From assembly GCF_002355855.1 (NCBI RefSeq), contig NZ_AP017655.1, forward strand, positions 2,793,001 through 2,857,000: 64,000 nucleotides of DNA, given 5' to 3'. The position numbers were made by a program, and so were the translations under genes. Under the pieces are notes generated by a model that was given only the letters and a program-made list of their open reading frames with translations, did no database searches and was not told where the DNA came from. Source of the DNA: Sphingobium cloacae. GTDB taxonomy: Bacteria > Pseudomonadota > Alphaproteobacteria > Sphingomonadales > Sphingomonadaceae. Shown in pieces: positions 55,726 through 63,999 of this stretch (positions are counted from its first letter, which is position 1; each line of letters starts with the position of its first letter).

Positions 55726-57579
55726 CTAACCCGCATCGTCGGCGAGCGCAGTGCAGCGCTCGCCGACGATGGCCAATATCTGGCCCTGGACGGTAGCAGC
55801 GGCCTCGGCCTCCGCTGCAAAAGCCGGTAGCCTGACGGTTTCGACGGCTTGGGCGAGGCTGCCCGTCAATTCGGCAATCGCCGCCTCCGCATCGCTCTGG
55901 GGCAGGCCGATGGTGCGCGCCAGCGTCATGAAATCTCGGCGCGTCAGCCGATCATCCTTGCCGTTGAGCTTGAGCGCCATGCGATCGCCGCCGAGACCCG
56001 GGAATACCCGCGTCGTGACCGCATCATAAAGCGGGGCGAAACGAACCGAGGTGAAGGCCTTGGCGTCCGGTTCAGCGATTTTGAGCAGCGCGAGGTTTTT
56101 GAGGTGCATGTCGCCATCGGCGATCAGCCAGGCGAAAACCGCGCGGCGAAAGAGAATATCGAGATCGGCCGCAGGGTCGGTCGACAGCGGCCGCAGTCCG
56201 CGCGCCATCCGCTCTATCGTCCCATCATATTTGGCCGAGGCGGGAAGATCCAGGATCGAACAGAAATCCTCAAGCGCGATCCGCCTTTGATCGTCCGGTC
56301 CCTGGCGGATGTCGAACCGCTCCACGACGAGGGCTGGGGCCATGCCATCGGGCATCGCCGTCAGGGCGACGTCAGGCGCCGCGAAGCCGGCCGCTCGGCC
56401 AAGTTGAAGGCAGAGCCATTCCACGATCGGCAGCATCTCGAAGCCAGCGGTGCCTGCCGGCTTGAGGATATGGGTAAATGGCAGATCGATGGCCGGGAGG
56501 AGCGCGCCATCGGACGCCAGATGCATCGGCGCCTTGATCTGGACACCCGACAGGCGCGGCGTTTCCGCGCGAGCGAATATGCGCGCGAGGTTCTGCTCGA
56601 AACTCTCCTCGATCGCGCCGCGTGCCGGGCCATCATAGCGACCGGTGAAGCGCCCTGCGTCGATAAAGCCGTTCAGCCTCGTCGTGAGAATGTCCGCCGG
56701 TAGCGCCGCCAGCTCGTCGCGGGCCTCGACCACTGTGATGTTCGACATATAACGCCGCCCACGCTTCAACGCCTCGCGCTCATCGCGCTCGTGAAGCACC
56801 TGGGCGAGCCAGCCTTCCGGTAACAGGGATTCGACAAATGCCGGGAGCTTCCCGGGTGTTGTCTCCCGGACGAGCGCCGGTCCTGAACGCCGAGCCGGCT
56901 TCCAGCGCCATTCAAAGCCGTCATGAATCAGGCGGCCGAGCGGCTCGCCGTGCCAGGCGATCATCAGATCCAGCGCCGCTTTGTTGACGGGCGCTTTGGA
57001 TGTGCCCGGCTGCGCCAGGAGGAAGCGTTCAGCGCCTTCGCCTTCGCGATACCAGCCATTTTCGCGCGCCAGCGCCCAGACTGCATCGGCGGCATCCTTG
57101 GGCGAGCCGTGCTCCTCGACGAGGCGCGCGGCCATCTGGACGCGCATTTCGGCAGTAATGGCGCTGGCATGCTCGCTGCGCAGACGAAAGGCTTCCAGAA
57201 AACGCTGCCGGGGTGAGGATGCGTCGATGCGCAACTCGCCCAGTTCGTCGCCGATCACCGCTGAGGCGGTCGAAGGATGCGGCGGCGCTTCGTTCTGAAC
57301 GATCTCCAGGCTGCGCAGCCTCGTGCGCTGGTTGCGCCTGCCGCTGATAAAGAGCCGGCCGTCGGGTGTCGGCGCAAGCAGCACGGCGCTCGCCGACGAC
57401 AGGTAGGCATGGGGATAAAGATAGTGGGCGATGCGGATCGCATGGTTCATTATGGCGGCGTCTGCATCGACATCGTGATCGACATATATGCCCCGCACGA
57501 GCTGCACGAGCTCGCCGGCTTGCGCGCGCTGGTGCGCGCGCTTGGCATCGATCGTCTCGCCAACCAGATGGATCGTCAT
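55726..57579 (-). CDS. AbiEi-like antitoxin domain fused to HipA kinase
   Basis: 617 residues from ATG 57579 (MTIHLVGETIDAKRAHQRAQ); I prefer this to ATG 57594, which lies inside an operator repeat. Residues ~1-120 (AGELVQLVRGIYVDHDVDAD, then YLSSASAVLLAPTPDGRLFI) are an AbiEi-type winged helix. The HipA N-subdomain follows at ~250-300 (KLPAFVESLLPEGWLAQVLH). The kinase has THILKPAGTAG, then WLIADGDMHLKNLALL (catalytic loop, ~487) and RFAPLYDAVTTRVFP (DFG-like metal site, ~514). A DNA-binding antitoxin-type domain and a Ser/Thr kinase toxin in one chain would be self-regulated. No separate hipB is seen. Confidence 0.85.
   Translation of the reverse strand: MTIHLVGETIDAKRAHQRAQAGELVQLVRGIYVDHDVDADAAIMNHAIRIAHYLYPHAYLSSASAVLLAPTPDGRLFISGRRNQRTRLRSLEIVQNEAPPHPSTASAVIGDELGELRIDASSPRQRFLEAFRLRSEHASAITAEMRVQMAARLVEEHGSPKDAADAVWALARENGWYREGEGAERFLLAQPGTSKAPVNKAALDLMIAWHGEPLGRLIHDGFEWRWKPARRSGPALVRETTPGKLPAFVESLLPEGWLAQVLHERDEREALKRGRRYMSNITVVEARDELAALPADILTTRLNGFIDAGRFTGRYDGPARGAIEESFEQNLARIFARAETPRLSGVQIKAPMHLASDGALLPAIDLPFTHILKPAGTAGFEMLPIVEWLCLQLGRAAGFAAPDVALTAMPDGMAPALVVERFDIRQGPDDQRRIALEDFCSILDLPASAKYDGTIERMARGLRPLSTDPAADLDILFRRAVFAWLIADGDMHLKNLALLKIAEPDAKAFTSVRFAPLYDAVTTRVFPGLGGDRMALKLNGKDDRLTRRDFMTLARTIGLPQSDAEAAIAELTGSLAQAVETVRLPAFAAEAEAAATVQGQILAIVGERCTALADDAG
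55734..55771. terminator. 16-bp perfect hairpin between convergent helicase and HipA genes
   Basis: CATCGTCGGCGAGCGC (55734-55749) and GCGCTCGCCGACGATG (55756-55771) are perfect arms around a 6-base loop. It begins 9 bp after the helicase stop and overlaps the last codons of the hipA-like gene. It is probably a bidirectional terminator. Confidence 0.7.
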
Positions 57580-57582
57580 GGA

Positions 57583-57611
57583 ATTATCTCGCATTTCAGA
57601 TGCGCGATAAT
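57583..57611. promoter_or_regulatory. Operator 1 upstream of the HipA-like gene (12-5-12 inverted repeat)
   Basis: ATTATCTCGCAT, five bases, ATGCGCGATAAT: 11 of 12 positions are complementary. It lies directly before the start codon at 57579. Confidence 0.75.
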
Positions 57612-57637
57612 CCCACTGATGGACGTGATGGGCAAGA

Positions 57638-57666
57638 ATTATCTCTCATCTCACATGCGCGATAAT
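57638..57666. promoter_or_regulatory. Operator 2 upstream of the HipA-like gene (12-5-12 inverted repeat)
   Basis: ATTATCTCTCAT, five bases, ATGCGCGATAAT: 10 of 12 positions are complementary, and its right arm is identical to operator 1. The centres of the two sites are 55 bp apart. Paired inverted repeats are the known arrangement for AbiEi autorepression. Confidence 0.75.
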
Positions 57667-57889
57667 TCCAAAGGTCATTTTGGAGCGCGCCGATGGGCAG
57701 CTGCCATCTGCGCGCTCCTTGGACCATCATGCCGTAATCACGGCAAGCAGCCAGCCCTATGACGGCTGACCTAGCGGGCTCCGAGCGGGTTCGCCGCCAT
57801 CCCCGCCGCCGTCCTTGATCCGCCCCATACGACGGCTTCTCCGACGGTCCCGGCGCTTTTGGGTCCCGGTCCCCATATGCTTCTTACCG

Positions 57890-58783
57890 TCAGGCCGACG
57901 TCGACTGGTCGAGCGATGTGGCCTGAACAATGGCGCGGAAATTCTCCAGAAACTCTGGATGACGGCGCTCCAGAAAGCCCTCGATCTCGGGCTTGGAAAG
58001 GAGCCGTTCGATAAAGCCCGAGGCAACCACTAGCACCAGCATGTCATCGCCATAGGACGCCTCGAGCTCCTTATAATCCTCGCTCACCGAGGCCATCTCG
58101 CGTTCAAGCCTGGCCATCTGCTCGGCGGAAAGGCCCGTCGCTTTCTTCAGCTCGTCGGGCTTGTGCAAGTCGGCAGGCTTTGATGTCGCGAGCAGGGCCT
58201 TGGCATAGCTCACCGTGTAATTGTTCGCCGACACCATGAGCTCGGCGACCTCAAGCTGCCGGATAGGCTTCATCTTGCGCAGCTTCTGGAAGGCATGATG
58301 CCCAACCGGCTTGTCCTTGAGCAGCTCGGCGACATCCGCGCTGATCCCGGCCAGCAGGTGACGCCGCTGCCGGATGACCTTCACATCGACATTAAGCGCC
58401 CGCGCCAGCTTCTCCTCGGGCACGCCGCGATCAAGCGCGCGCACGATCATGTAATGCTCCTGGATCGTCGCGAGACGGTTCACGCGCTTGTTGTAGGTGA
58501 ACGCCTCATCGTCGTCGGCCACGACGCAGGCCGCCTCGGTCGCGCCCAGAAATCGCAGGGCATCGAGCCGCATATGGCCATCGAGCAGCAAATAGCCCCC
58601 GCCTCCTTTCTGCCGGGCGATCGAAAGGGGTTCGATCAACCCGACCTCGGCGACAGACGCGGCGATCCGGCGATATTTAACCGTCTCGCGCACCCCCGCC
58701 GGCAAACCCTTGGTCGGGAGGAGATCGGCGATCGGCTGGATGATGATCTTGCGCTCGAAGGCGATTTTCACAGGATCCACCAT
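57890..58783 (-). CDS. ParB/RepB-family partition protein
   Basis: 297 residues. ParB N-terminal domain: AFERKIIIQPIADLLPTKGL, then VGLIEPLSIARQKGGGGYLL and LDGHMRLDALRFLG. The central HTH region is VPEEKLARALNVDVKVIRQR. A RepB-type C-terminal helix bundle follows. No ParA is encoded beside it; the ICE parA is 50 kb away. It lies 7 bp after a truncated RepB-like gene. Homologous pairs after a serine recombinase gene are known from alphaproteobacterial mobile regions; the role may be regulatory rather than partition. The 222 bp toward the HipA operators hold no gene, only a small hairpin (TGCCGT-AATC-ACGGCA) near 57730. Confidence 0.85.
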   Translation of the reverse strand: MVDPVKIAFERKIIIQPIADLLPTKGLPAGVRETVKYRRIAASVAEVGLIEPLSIARQKGGGGYLLLDGHMRLDALRFLGATEAACVVADDDEAFTYNKRVNRLATIQEHYMIVRALDRGVPEEKLARALNVDVKVIRQRRHLLAGISADVAELLKDKPVGHHAFQKLRKMKPIRQLEVAELMVSANNYTVSYAKALLATSKPADLHKPDELKKATGLSAEQMARLEREMASVSEDYKELEASYGDDMLVLVVASGFIERLLSKPEIEGFLERRHPEFLENFRAIVQATSLDQSTSA

Positions 58784-58790
58784 GGCTCAC

Positions 58791-59267
58791 CTATGCCGGT
58801 TCGATGCGCTCGGCGAGCGCGCGCGGGAGCGTGCTGAGGCCTTCGGCTCGCAGCAACGTCACAAAATGCTCGTTGGCCAGGAGGCGCCGCATCGCATTGG
58901 CAACGAACAGCAAACGGCTGCGCGCCAGCGAGGCGCGCTTGATGAGGAGCTTTTGCCGCTCAGTCTCCCGCTGATAGGCACGGATGAGGCCTTCGGAGGT
59001 CACCGGCCGCTGTACCCGCCCTGGACGTGAACCGCGCTTGTGGAGCTGTTTGCCGCTGGTGTTGCGCTGATCGATGATCTTGCGAATAGCCAGAACCTGA
59101 TTGCCCGGAATGGCCTTCTCCTCATAGGCCTGCGCCAGCGCTTGCTGGACCTCGCCATCCTTGGCCCTGGCGATTTCCATTGCGATCGTGTGCGGGATGA
59201 CCCCGCGATCGACCGCCGCGATCAGCTTTTCCTCGCCCCGATCGAGCAGCAGGCAAATGGCGCTCAC
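58791..59267 (-). CDS. RepB/ParB-like C-terminal protein, 5'-truncated
   Basis: 158 residues are readable from ATG 59267, but the same frame continues upstream without a start to about 59312, encoding SYAEVAAKVDFSVEYVSAIC, the middle of a ParB HTH. The ParB nuclease-like N-terminal domain is missing. At about 59312-59322 the sequence changes into a serine recombinase in another frame. So the original 5' end was deleted and the gene is now fused to the recombinase 3' end. It is likely non-functional, or expressed only as a fragment. Confidence 0.75.
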   Translation of the reverse strand: MSAICLLLDRGEEKLIAAVDRGVIPHTIAMEIARAKDGEVQQALAQAYEEKAIPGNQVLAIRKIIDQRNTSGKQLHKRGSRPGRVQRPVTSEGLIRAYQRETERQKLLIKRASLARSRLLFVANAMRRLLANEHFVTLLRAEGLSTLPRALAERIEPA

Positions 59268-60136
59268 ATATTCGACAGAGAAATCGACCTTGGCGGCGAC
59301 TTCCGCATAGGAATATAGACATTGTTGCCGATATACTTCTCGTTGGTCAGTACCTGATGAACCGTGCCGCGTGTCCAGGGACGGCCGAGATCGGTAAGAA
59401 TGCCTTCCTCGTTCAGTGCTGCGGCGATCTCGGTTTCCGTCCGCCGTTGCACCACGAACATCCGGTAGAGCCGCCGAACCACCTCGACCTCTTCGGGAGG
59501 GCCGGGTTTCAAAATGACGCGGTCGGTTTGCAGGCTCTTCTGCTCACCGCGACTGAGCACGGCCTTGGGCTGCCGGTGCTCATCGACGAGATAACGCCGC
59601 AATCCGAAACCCGCAGCGCCGCCTTGCCGAAACCCCAACCGGATAAGACGGCATTGCCCGGTAAAGACCTTGACCGACAGTTCGCGGCTATATTCACCGG
59701 CCATCGCGCGCTTCATGCTCTTGATGATCGTCGCGCTCAGGCTGCCGTCATTCTCGAACTGTTCCGCGCAATATTGAACGGTGATGCCAGCCTCGCGGCA
59801 GATAAACTCATAATAGGCGCTCTCGTCGGCATCCTGAAATCGACCCCACCGGCTCACGTCATAGACGAGGATGGCCTTGAAGTCGGTCTGGCCGCTCCGC
59901 ACATCGGCAATCAGCTGCTGGAGCGATCGCCGTCCGTCGAGACGCAGGCCGCTCTTGCCCGAATCCTCATAGGTCTTGACGATCTCGAACCCCCGCCGGG
60001 CGGCATATTGAGCGATGACCTCGGCTTGGTTCTCGGTCGAATATTTCTGATGTTCTGTCGACATACGGACATATTGCGCGGCGCGGACAGGTTCGCGCGG
60101 TACGGCTTCTGCGGCAATTATCTCCGTAGAGTTCAT
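59264..60136 (-). CDS. Serine recombinase, C-terminally truncated
   Basis: 290 residues from ATG 60136 (MNSTEIIAAEAVPREPVRAA). The resolvase domain has the catalytic serine in AAQYVRMSTEHQKYSTENQ, then FKAILVYDVSRWGRFQDADE. The recombinase domain runs to TRGTVHQVLTNEKYIGNNVY and stops there: the rest of that domain and the zinc-ribbon/coiled-coil region of large serine recombinases are missing. The last ~17 residues (PMRKSPPRSISLSNM) are out-of-frame sequence of the adjoining RepB-like gene. Probably inactive for integration. Confidence 0.82.
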   Translation of the reverse strand: MNSTEIIAAEAVPREPVRAAQYVRMSTEHQKYSTENQAEVIAQYAARRGFEIVKTYEDSGKSGLRLDGRRSLQQLIADVRSGQTDFKAILVYDVSRWGRFQDADESAYYEFICREAGITVQYCAEQFENDGSLSATIIKSMKRAMAGEYSRELSVKVFTGQCRLIRLGFRQGGAAGFGLRRYLVDEHRQPKAVLSRGEQKSLQTDRVILKPGPPEEVEVVRRLYRMFVVQRRTETEIAAALNEEGILTDLGRPWTRGTVHQVLTNEKYIGNNVYIPMRKSPPRSISLSNM

Positions 60137-60209
60137 GACACCGACTGCTTTCGTTGACCGCAAGCGGACAGGCTCGACTTCCCACCAACTGTATTGGGAG
60201 TGAGCCAGA

Positions 60210-60626
60210 ATGTCGTTTTCCAAGAAAGACCGAAAACTTCAGTCCAGAAGTGGAATAATATTTCCTACCTCCTCCTTCACGGAACCGCTGGCGATGGCCA
60301 TCGCCGGAGCCCTCAAGGAAGAGTTCGGCAACACGCCCTCAGCCCTCAAGACGATCGCGCAACTGACCCGCTCCAACGAGCGTGCCGTGCGCAACTGGTT
60401 CGAGGGGAAAAACAGTCCAAGCGCCGAGAATCTGGTCATTCTTATGCGCCATTCCGATCTCATCCTGCGCACGGTGCTTGCGCTTGCGGATCGCCAGGAT
60501 CTCGTCGTGGCAGTCGGTCTTGCCGGCCTCCGCCGTCAGCTCATGGACGCGGTCGCGGCGATCGACGGGTTGCCGACAAACACCTCGGACCATGGATCGG
60601 ATGACGCCGAAGACGCCGGGACATAA
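60210..60626 (+). CDS. XRE-like helix-turn-helix protein
   Basis: 138 residues. Residues ~28-85 (LAMAIAGALKEEFGNTPSAL, then KTIAQLTRSNERAVRNWFEG) form an HTH in which the recognition helix NERAVRNWFEGKNSPSAENL is typical of XRE/Cro-type proteins of phage and plasmid origin. The C-terminus is acidic. GGGAG precedes the ATG. It is divergent from the serine recombinase, sharing 73 bp of upstream DNA, so it may regulate that gene or its original neighbours. Confidence 0.72.
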   Translation: MSFSKKDRKLQSRSGIIFPTSSFTEPLAMAIAGALKEEFGNTPSALKTIAQLTRSNERAVRNWFEGKNSPSAENLVILMRHSDLILRTVLALADRQDLVVAVGLAGLRRQLMDAVAAIDGLPTNTSDHGSDDAEDAGT

Positions 60627-60776
60627 CGACTTTGGAACTGTGCTATGACTATATGGTCTGGTGCAGAGACGAAACGACATTGATTTCAAACGACTCGCGG
60701 CGCCGGAAAACGGTGCCGTGGCGAGCGGCGACACGCTCACCCTGCGCGCACGCCTCGTCCCCGGCCGGAGGCGCAC

Positions 60777-63431
60777 ATGATCGAATGGATCATCGGCGCC
60801 GCCCTCCTTGCCGGCGGTCTCTTCGGCAACAACAAGACGAAGCCACAAAGCCCGCGCCCGGCGCCCGGCCCGCGTGAGGACTTTCCTGCCAAGGTCGCGC
60901 AATGGCGCACCAACTGGGAGCCCGCCGTCGATCGCTCACGCTGGATCCCCAAAAGCATGGCATCGCGCATCATTGCTCGCTTTCCGCCGCCCAAGCGCTC
61001 TGACATCTCCTTATCCTGGATGGGTGGGGATCGCGTCGAGCAGGAATTGCTCACCGAATTTGCCGCGCACAATGTCGCCTATCTGGCGAAGCAAAAGGAA
61101 CGGCTGAAACCCTTCTTCGACACGGTCGAGAAGAACCCGCTCACCGATGATCAGATGGACGGCTGCATCTGCATGGACGATGCGGTACAAATCGTGGCCG
61201 CGGCGGGGTCGGGCAAGACATCGACCATGGTGGCGAGGGTCGGCTATGCGCTTCACGAAGACCTGGTACAGCCCGAGCAGATTCTCGTACTCGCCTTCAA
61301 CCGGGCCGTTGCTGAAGAACTCCAGGCCAGAATCAAGGCCAGGCTGGCAGGATTCGATGGCGTCGATGCTGTGACCGTCAAGACGTTCAATGCCTTTGGT
61401 CTAAGCGTGATCGGCAAGGCAACGGGGCGCAAGCCTTCGCTCGCTGAATGGGCCGAGCCGGGCCGGGATGGAGCCATGATCGTCGAGATCATCGATGACC
61501 TGCGGTCCGGCGATGATAAATTCCGTCACGACTGGGATCTGTTTCGCACGGTTTTTGGCCGAAACATTGGTTCATGGAACGAGCCTGTGCAGGCCAACGC
61601 CTATCGCGACGGCAGGCGAGGCATTCTCACGGCCAATGGCGAAATCGTCAAAAGCGAAGAGGAGCGGATGATCGCCGACTGGCTCTTCTATCATGGAGTC
61701 CTCTACCAGTACGAACGTCCCTATGAGCATGATACCGCCACCGAACATCATCGACAGTATCGTCCCGACTTTTTCTACCCGGAGATCAGCCTCTATCACG
61801 AGCATTTCGCGCTCGACGATAAGGGGCAGGCGCCGCCACATTTCGGTGGCGACTATGTCAGCGGGGTCCACTGGAAACGCGAACTTCATGCCGAGAAGGG
61901 CACGCGGCTCTTCGAGACCACCTCTCACGGGATCAGGGGAGCGGCCGGCTTTGCAGGCCTTGCAGATGAGCTGAAACGGAGCGGGATCACCCTCCAATAT
62001 GATCCTGACCGGCCGGCCAAAGGCCAGCGCCCTATCACCACCGAGCAGCTCGCTGCGACAATCCGAATTTTCCAGCAGCACGTCAAAAGCAACGGTCTTT
62101 CCCACGAGCAGCTCCGGGATGCAGCTGCCAAGGATGCGCAGGATCATGCCGACCGCTCAGCCCGGTTCCTGACACTTTTCGAACGGATAGCGAACGAGTG
62201 GGAACGGCGGCTGCGTGAGGCTGACTGTATCGATTTCGATGACATGCTGCTGATGGCGATCGAGCATATCGAGAGTGGCAGGTTCGCCAGCCCCTATTTG
62301 ATGGTGCTGGCGGATGAATTTCAGGACACCTCACGGGCCAAGGTGCGCATGTTGAAGGCTCTGTTGAAGAACGCCGGCGAAGAGGCGCATCTGTGTGTCG
62401 TCGGCGATGATTGGCAGGGTATCAATCGATTTGCCGGAGCCGATATCGCGGTCATGACCGAGTTCGATAAGGTATTTGATCATTCGACCCGGCTCATGCT
62501 GAACACGACGTTCCGCTGTCCTGCGCAATTATGCGAGGCCTCAAGCACTTTTGTTCAAGCCAATCCCCGGCAGATCAAAAAGGCGGTCGAGACGACGAAC
62601 CTCTATGCGAAAAAGGCGCTGCATGCCTTCGCCGCGGAAACGCCTGCTTTGGCGCAGGAACGGCTCGAGCAGGATCTGCAAAGCATGTACGACTTTGCGC
62701 GGGACGGCCGGCTGAGCCCGGACGTCGACGGCCGCATCAGCGTGATGATGCTCGGCCGGTACAACAATGACGAACCCCGTGGCTGGCGGCGCTGGCAACG
62801 GCGCTTTGGCGAGTTTCTGAGTATCGAGTACCGCACGGTCCATTCCTCCAAGGGCCTCGAAGCGGACTATGTGATGCTCCTCAACGTCGTCGAGGGGATG
62901 ATGGGCTTTCCAAGCCAGATTACCGACGATCCGGTCCTACAGATCGCGATGCCCGAACCCGATCCCTATCCGTTGGCCGAGGAGCGCCGCCTCTTTTACG
63001 TCGCACTGACCCGGGCGCGCCGCCAGGTACGCATCTACACCCAGACAGACTCGCCTTCGCGCTTCCTGAGCGAATTGGCGAAGTCTGGCGCGATAGAGGT
63101 GGAAACTGAGGGAGGGGTTCTGACCCCGTGCCCGAAGTGCGGCGAGGGTACGATGAGGCGGTACGATGGCCAATATGGCCCGTTCGAAGCGTGCAGCACC
63201 CACCCCCGGTGCGATTTCAAACGCAATGTTTCAGGGGAGGGTTCTGCCGCGCCCCCGCCATCCAACCGGGTGAGGATCACCCATCCGATATCAGCCGGAG
63301 ATGCCTGTCCCACCTGCGGCGACGGATTGATGGTTGTCCGCTCCGGCGGCGCGTATCAGCCGTTCCTGGCTTGCTCAGCTTACCCTTCCTGCAAGACGAC
63401 CGCAGCGCTAGTCCCACTACCGACCGAGTGA
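60777..63431 (+). CDS. HelD/UvrD-type helicase with inserted nuclease-like segment and two zinc ribbons
   Basis: 884 residues; CCGGAGG precedes the ATG. A short N-terminal hydrophobic segment (MIEWIIGAALLAGGLFGNN) may anchor it. Walker A is IVAAAGSGKTSTMVARVGYA at ~139 and motif II is MVLADEFQDTSRAKVRMLKA at ~509, with TVHSSKGLEADYVMLLNVVE and RRLFYVALTRARRQVRIYTQ later. Between ~300 and ~390 (EERMIADWLFYHGVLYQYER, YRPDFFYPEISLYHEHFALD) an E...D...E pattern resembles a PD-(D/E)XK fold, as in some HelD-like helicases. Two C4 zinc ribbons (CPKCGEGTMRR ... C, CPTCGDGLMVV ... C) end the protein. Confidence 0.88.
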   Translation: MIEWIIGAALLAGGLFGNNKTKPQSPRPAPGPREDFPAKVAQWRTNWEPAVDRSRWIPKSMASRIIARFPPPKRSDISLSWMGGDRVEQELLTEFAAHNVAYLAKQKERLKPFFDTVEKNPLTDDQMDGCICMDDAVQIVAAAGSGKTSTMVARVGYALHEDLVQPEQILVLAFNRAVAEELQARIKARLAGFDGVDAVTVKTFNAFGLSVIGKATGRKPSLAEWAEPGRDGAMIVEIIDDLRSGDDKFRHDWDLFRTVFGRNIGSWNEPVQANAYRDGRRGILTANGEIVKSEEERMIADWLFYHGVLYQYERPYEHDTATEHHRQYRPDFFYPEISLYHEHFALDDKGQAPPHFGGDYVSGVHWKRELHAEKGTRLFETTSHGIRGAAGFAGLADELKRSGITLQYDPDRPAKGQRPITTEQLAATIRIFQQHVKSNGLSHEQLRDAAAKDAQDHADRSARFLTLFERIANEWERRLREADCIDFDDMLLMAIEHIESGRFASPYLMVLADEFQDTSRAKVRMLKALLKNAGEEAHLCVVGDDWQGINRFAGADIAVMTEFDKVFDHSTRLMLNTTFRCPAQLCEASSTFVQANPRQIKKAVETTNLYAKKALHAFAAETPALAQERLEQDLQSMYDFARDGRLSPDVDGRISVMMLGRYNNDEPRGWRRWQRRFGEFLSIEYRTVHSSKGLEADYVMLLNVVEGMMGFPSQITDDPVLQIAMPEPDPYPLAEERRLFYVALTRARRQVRIYTQTDSPSRFLSELAKSGAIEVETEGGVLTPCPKCGEGTMRRYDGQYGPFEACSTHPRCDFKRNVSGEGSAAPPPSNRVRITHPISAGDACPTCGDGLMVVRSGGAYQPFLACSAYPSCKTTAALVPLPTE

Positions 63432-63466
63432 ATGACGTCCGATCACACCGGATCGCCAGTATGCGT

Positions 63467-63494
63467 TGCGGCGAGGTTAGAGAACCTCGCCGCA
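63467..63494. terminator. Bidirectional hairpin between convergent helicase and DUF6527 genes
   Basis: TGCGGCGAGGTT and AACCTCGCCGCA form a perfect 12-bp stem with an AGAG loop. It starts 36 bp after the helicase stop and ends 6 bp before the convergent DUF6527 stop. Confidence 0.75.
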
Positions 63495-63499
63495 GAACA

Positions 63500-63961
63500 T
63501 TATTCTCGGCCGATCAGCTTGCGGCAGATTGCCTTGATCCAAGTAAGGGTGCGTTGGACCAAACCAGTTCTGGGCGGCGGCACGGGCGTTGGCGTCGGCA
63601 TGCCGATGGGCGCCGGCTTTGGCGCAGGCGGCCGCTTGAGCCTACGATCACGCTCCCGTCCCGCCTCGATAGCACCGCGAGACATTCTGCCCGCCCAAAG
63701 GATCTTGCCCTGCTTGATCACATAATGTGAAGCGCAAGCGAAGTCGTGATTGCCGATCGAAGGCCAGATCGATGCTGCATCCCCTTCCATCGTCAGTCGA
63801 TATTCGGTGCGCACGAGAGGCGTGGACACTTCTTCCCCGCACCCACATGCACAATTATGCAACGCGACGCAGCATTCCTCCGAGACATACAGGATCCCGT
63901 CTTCGAGAACCTCAGGTATCTCATCCACGAACACGGTTTGAAGCCTATCGACCCGGGCCAT
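63500..63961 (-). CDS. DUF6527-like protein
   Basis: 153 residues. The N-terminal half (DEIPEVLEDGILYVSEECCV, then ALHNCACGCGEEVSTPLVRT) has a cysteine cluster C-x7-CACGCG likely to bind zinc, followed by ASIWPSIGNHDFACASHYVI; this is the DUF6527 pattern. The C-terminus is proline-rich and basic. DUF6527 genes often follow ThiF/E1-like and ubiquitin-like genes in bacterial conjugation-like systems; I cannot see those here because the window ends. The ATG overlaps the stop of the upstream gene (TAATG). Confidence 0.75.
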   Translation of the reverse strand: MARVDRLQTVFVDEIPEVLEDGILYVSEECCVALHNCACGCGEEVSTPLVRTEYRLTMEGDAASIWPSIGNHDFACASHYVIKQGKILWAGRMSRGAIEAGRERDRRLKRPPAPKPAPIGMPTPTPVPPPRTGLVQRTLTWIKAICRKLIGRE

Positions 63962-63999
63962 TAGGCAGCCCTGTTCGAGATGTTGTTTCCCTCGATCAT
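63961..63999 (-). CDS. 3' end of an unidentified gene continuing beyond the right edge
   Basis: The last 12 sense codons (ending EGNNISNRAA) precede TAA at 63963-63961, which overlaps the DUF6527 ATG. The in-frame ATG at 63999 is probably internal. The overlap indicates an operon entering from the right. The identity cannot be told. Confidence 0.4.
   Translation of the reverse strand: MIEGNNISNRAA

Noticed and set aside
25532..55771. The hairpins at 25532-25581 and 55734-55771 as a matching pair of island-boundary repeats
   Set aside because: The arms differ in sequence, so they are separate terminators rather than copies of one integration site.
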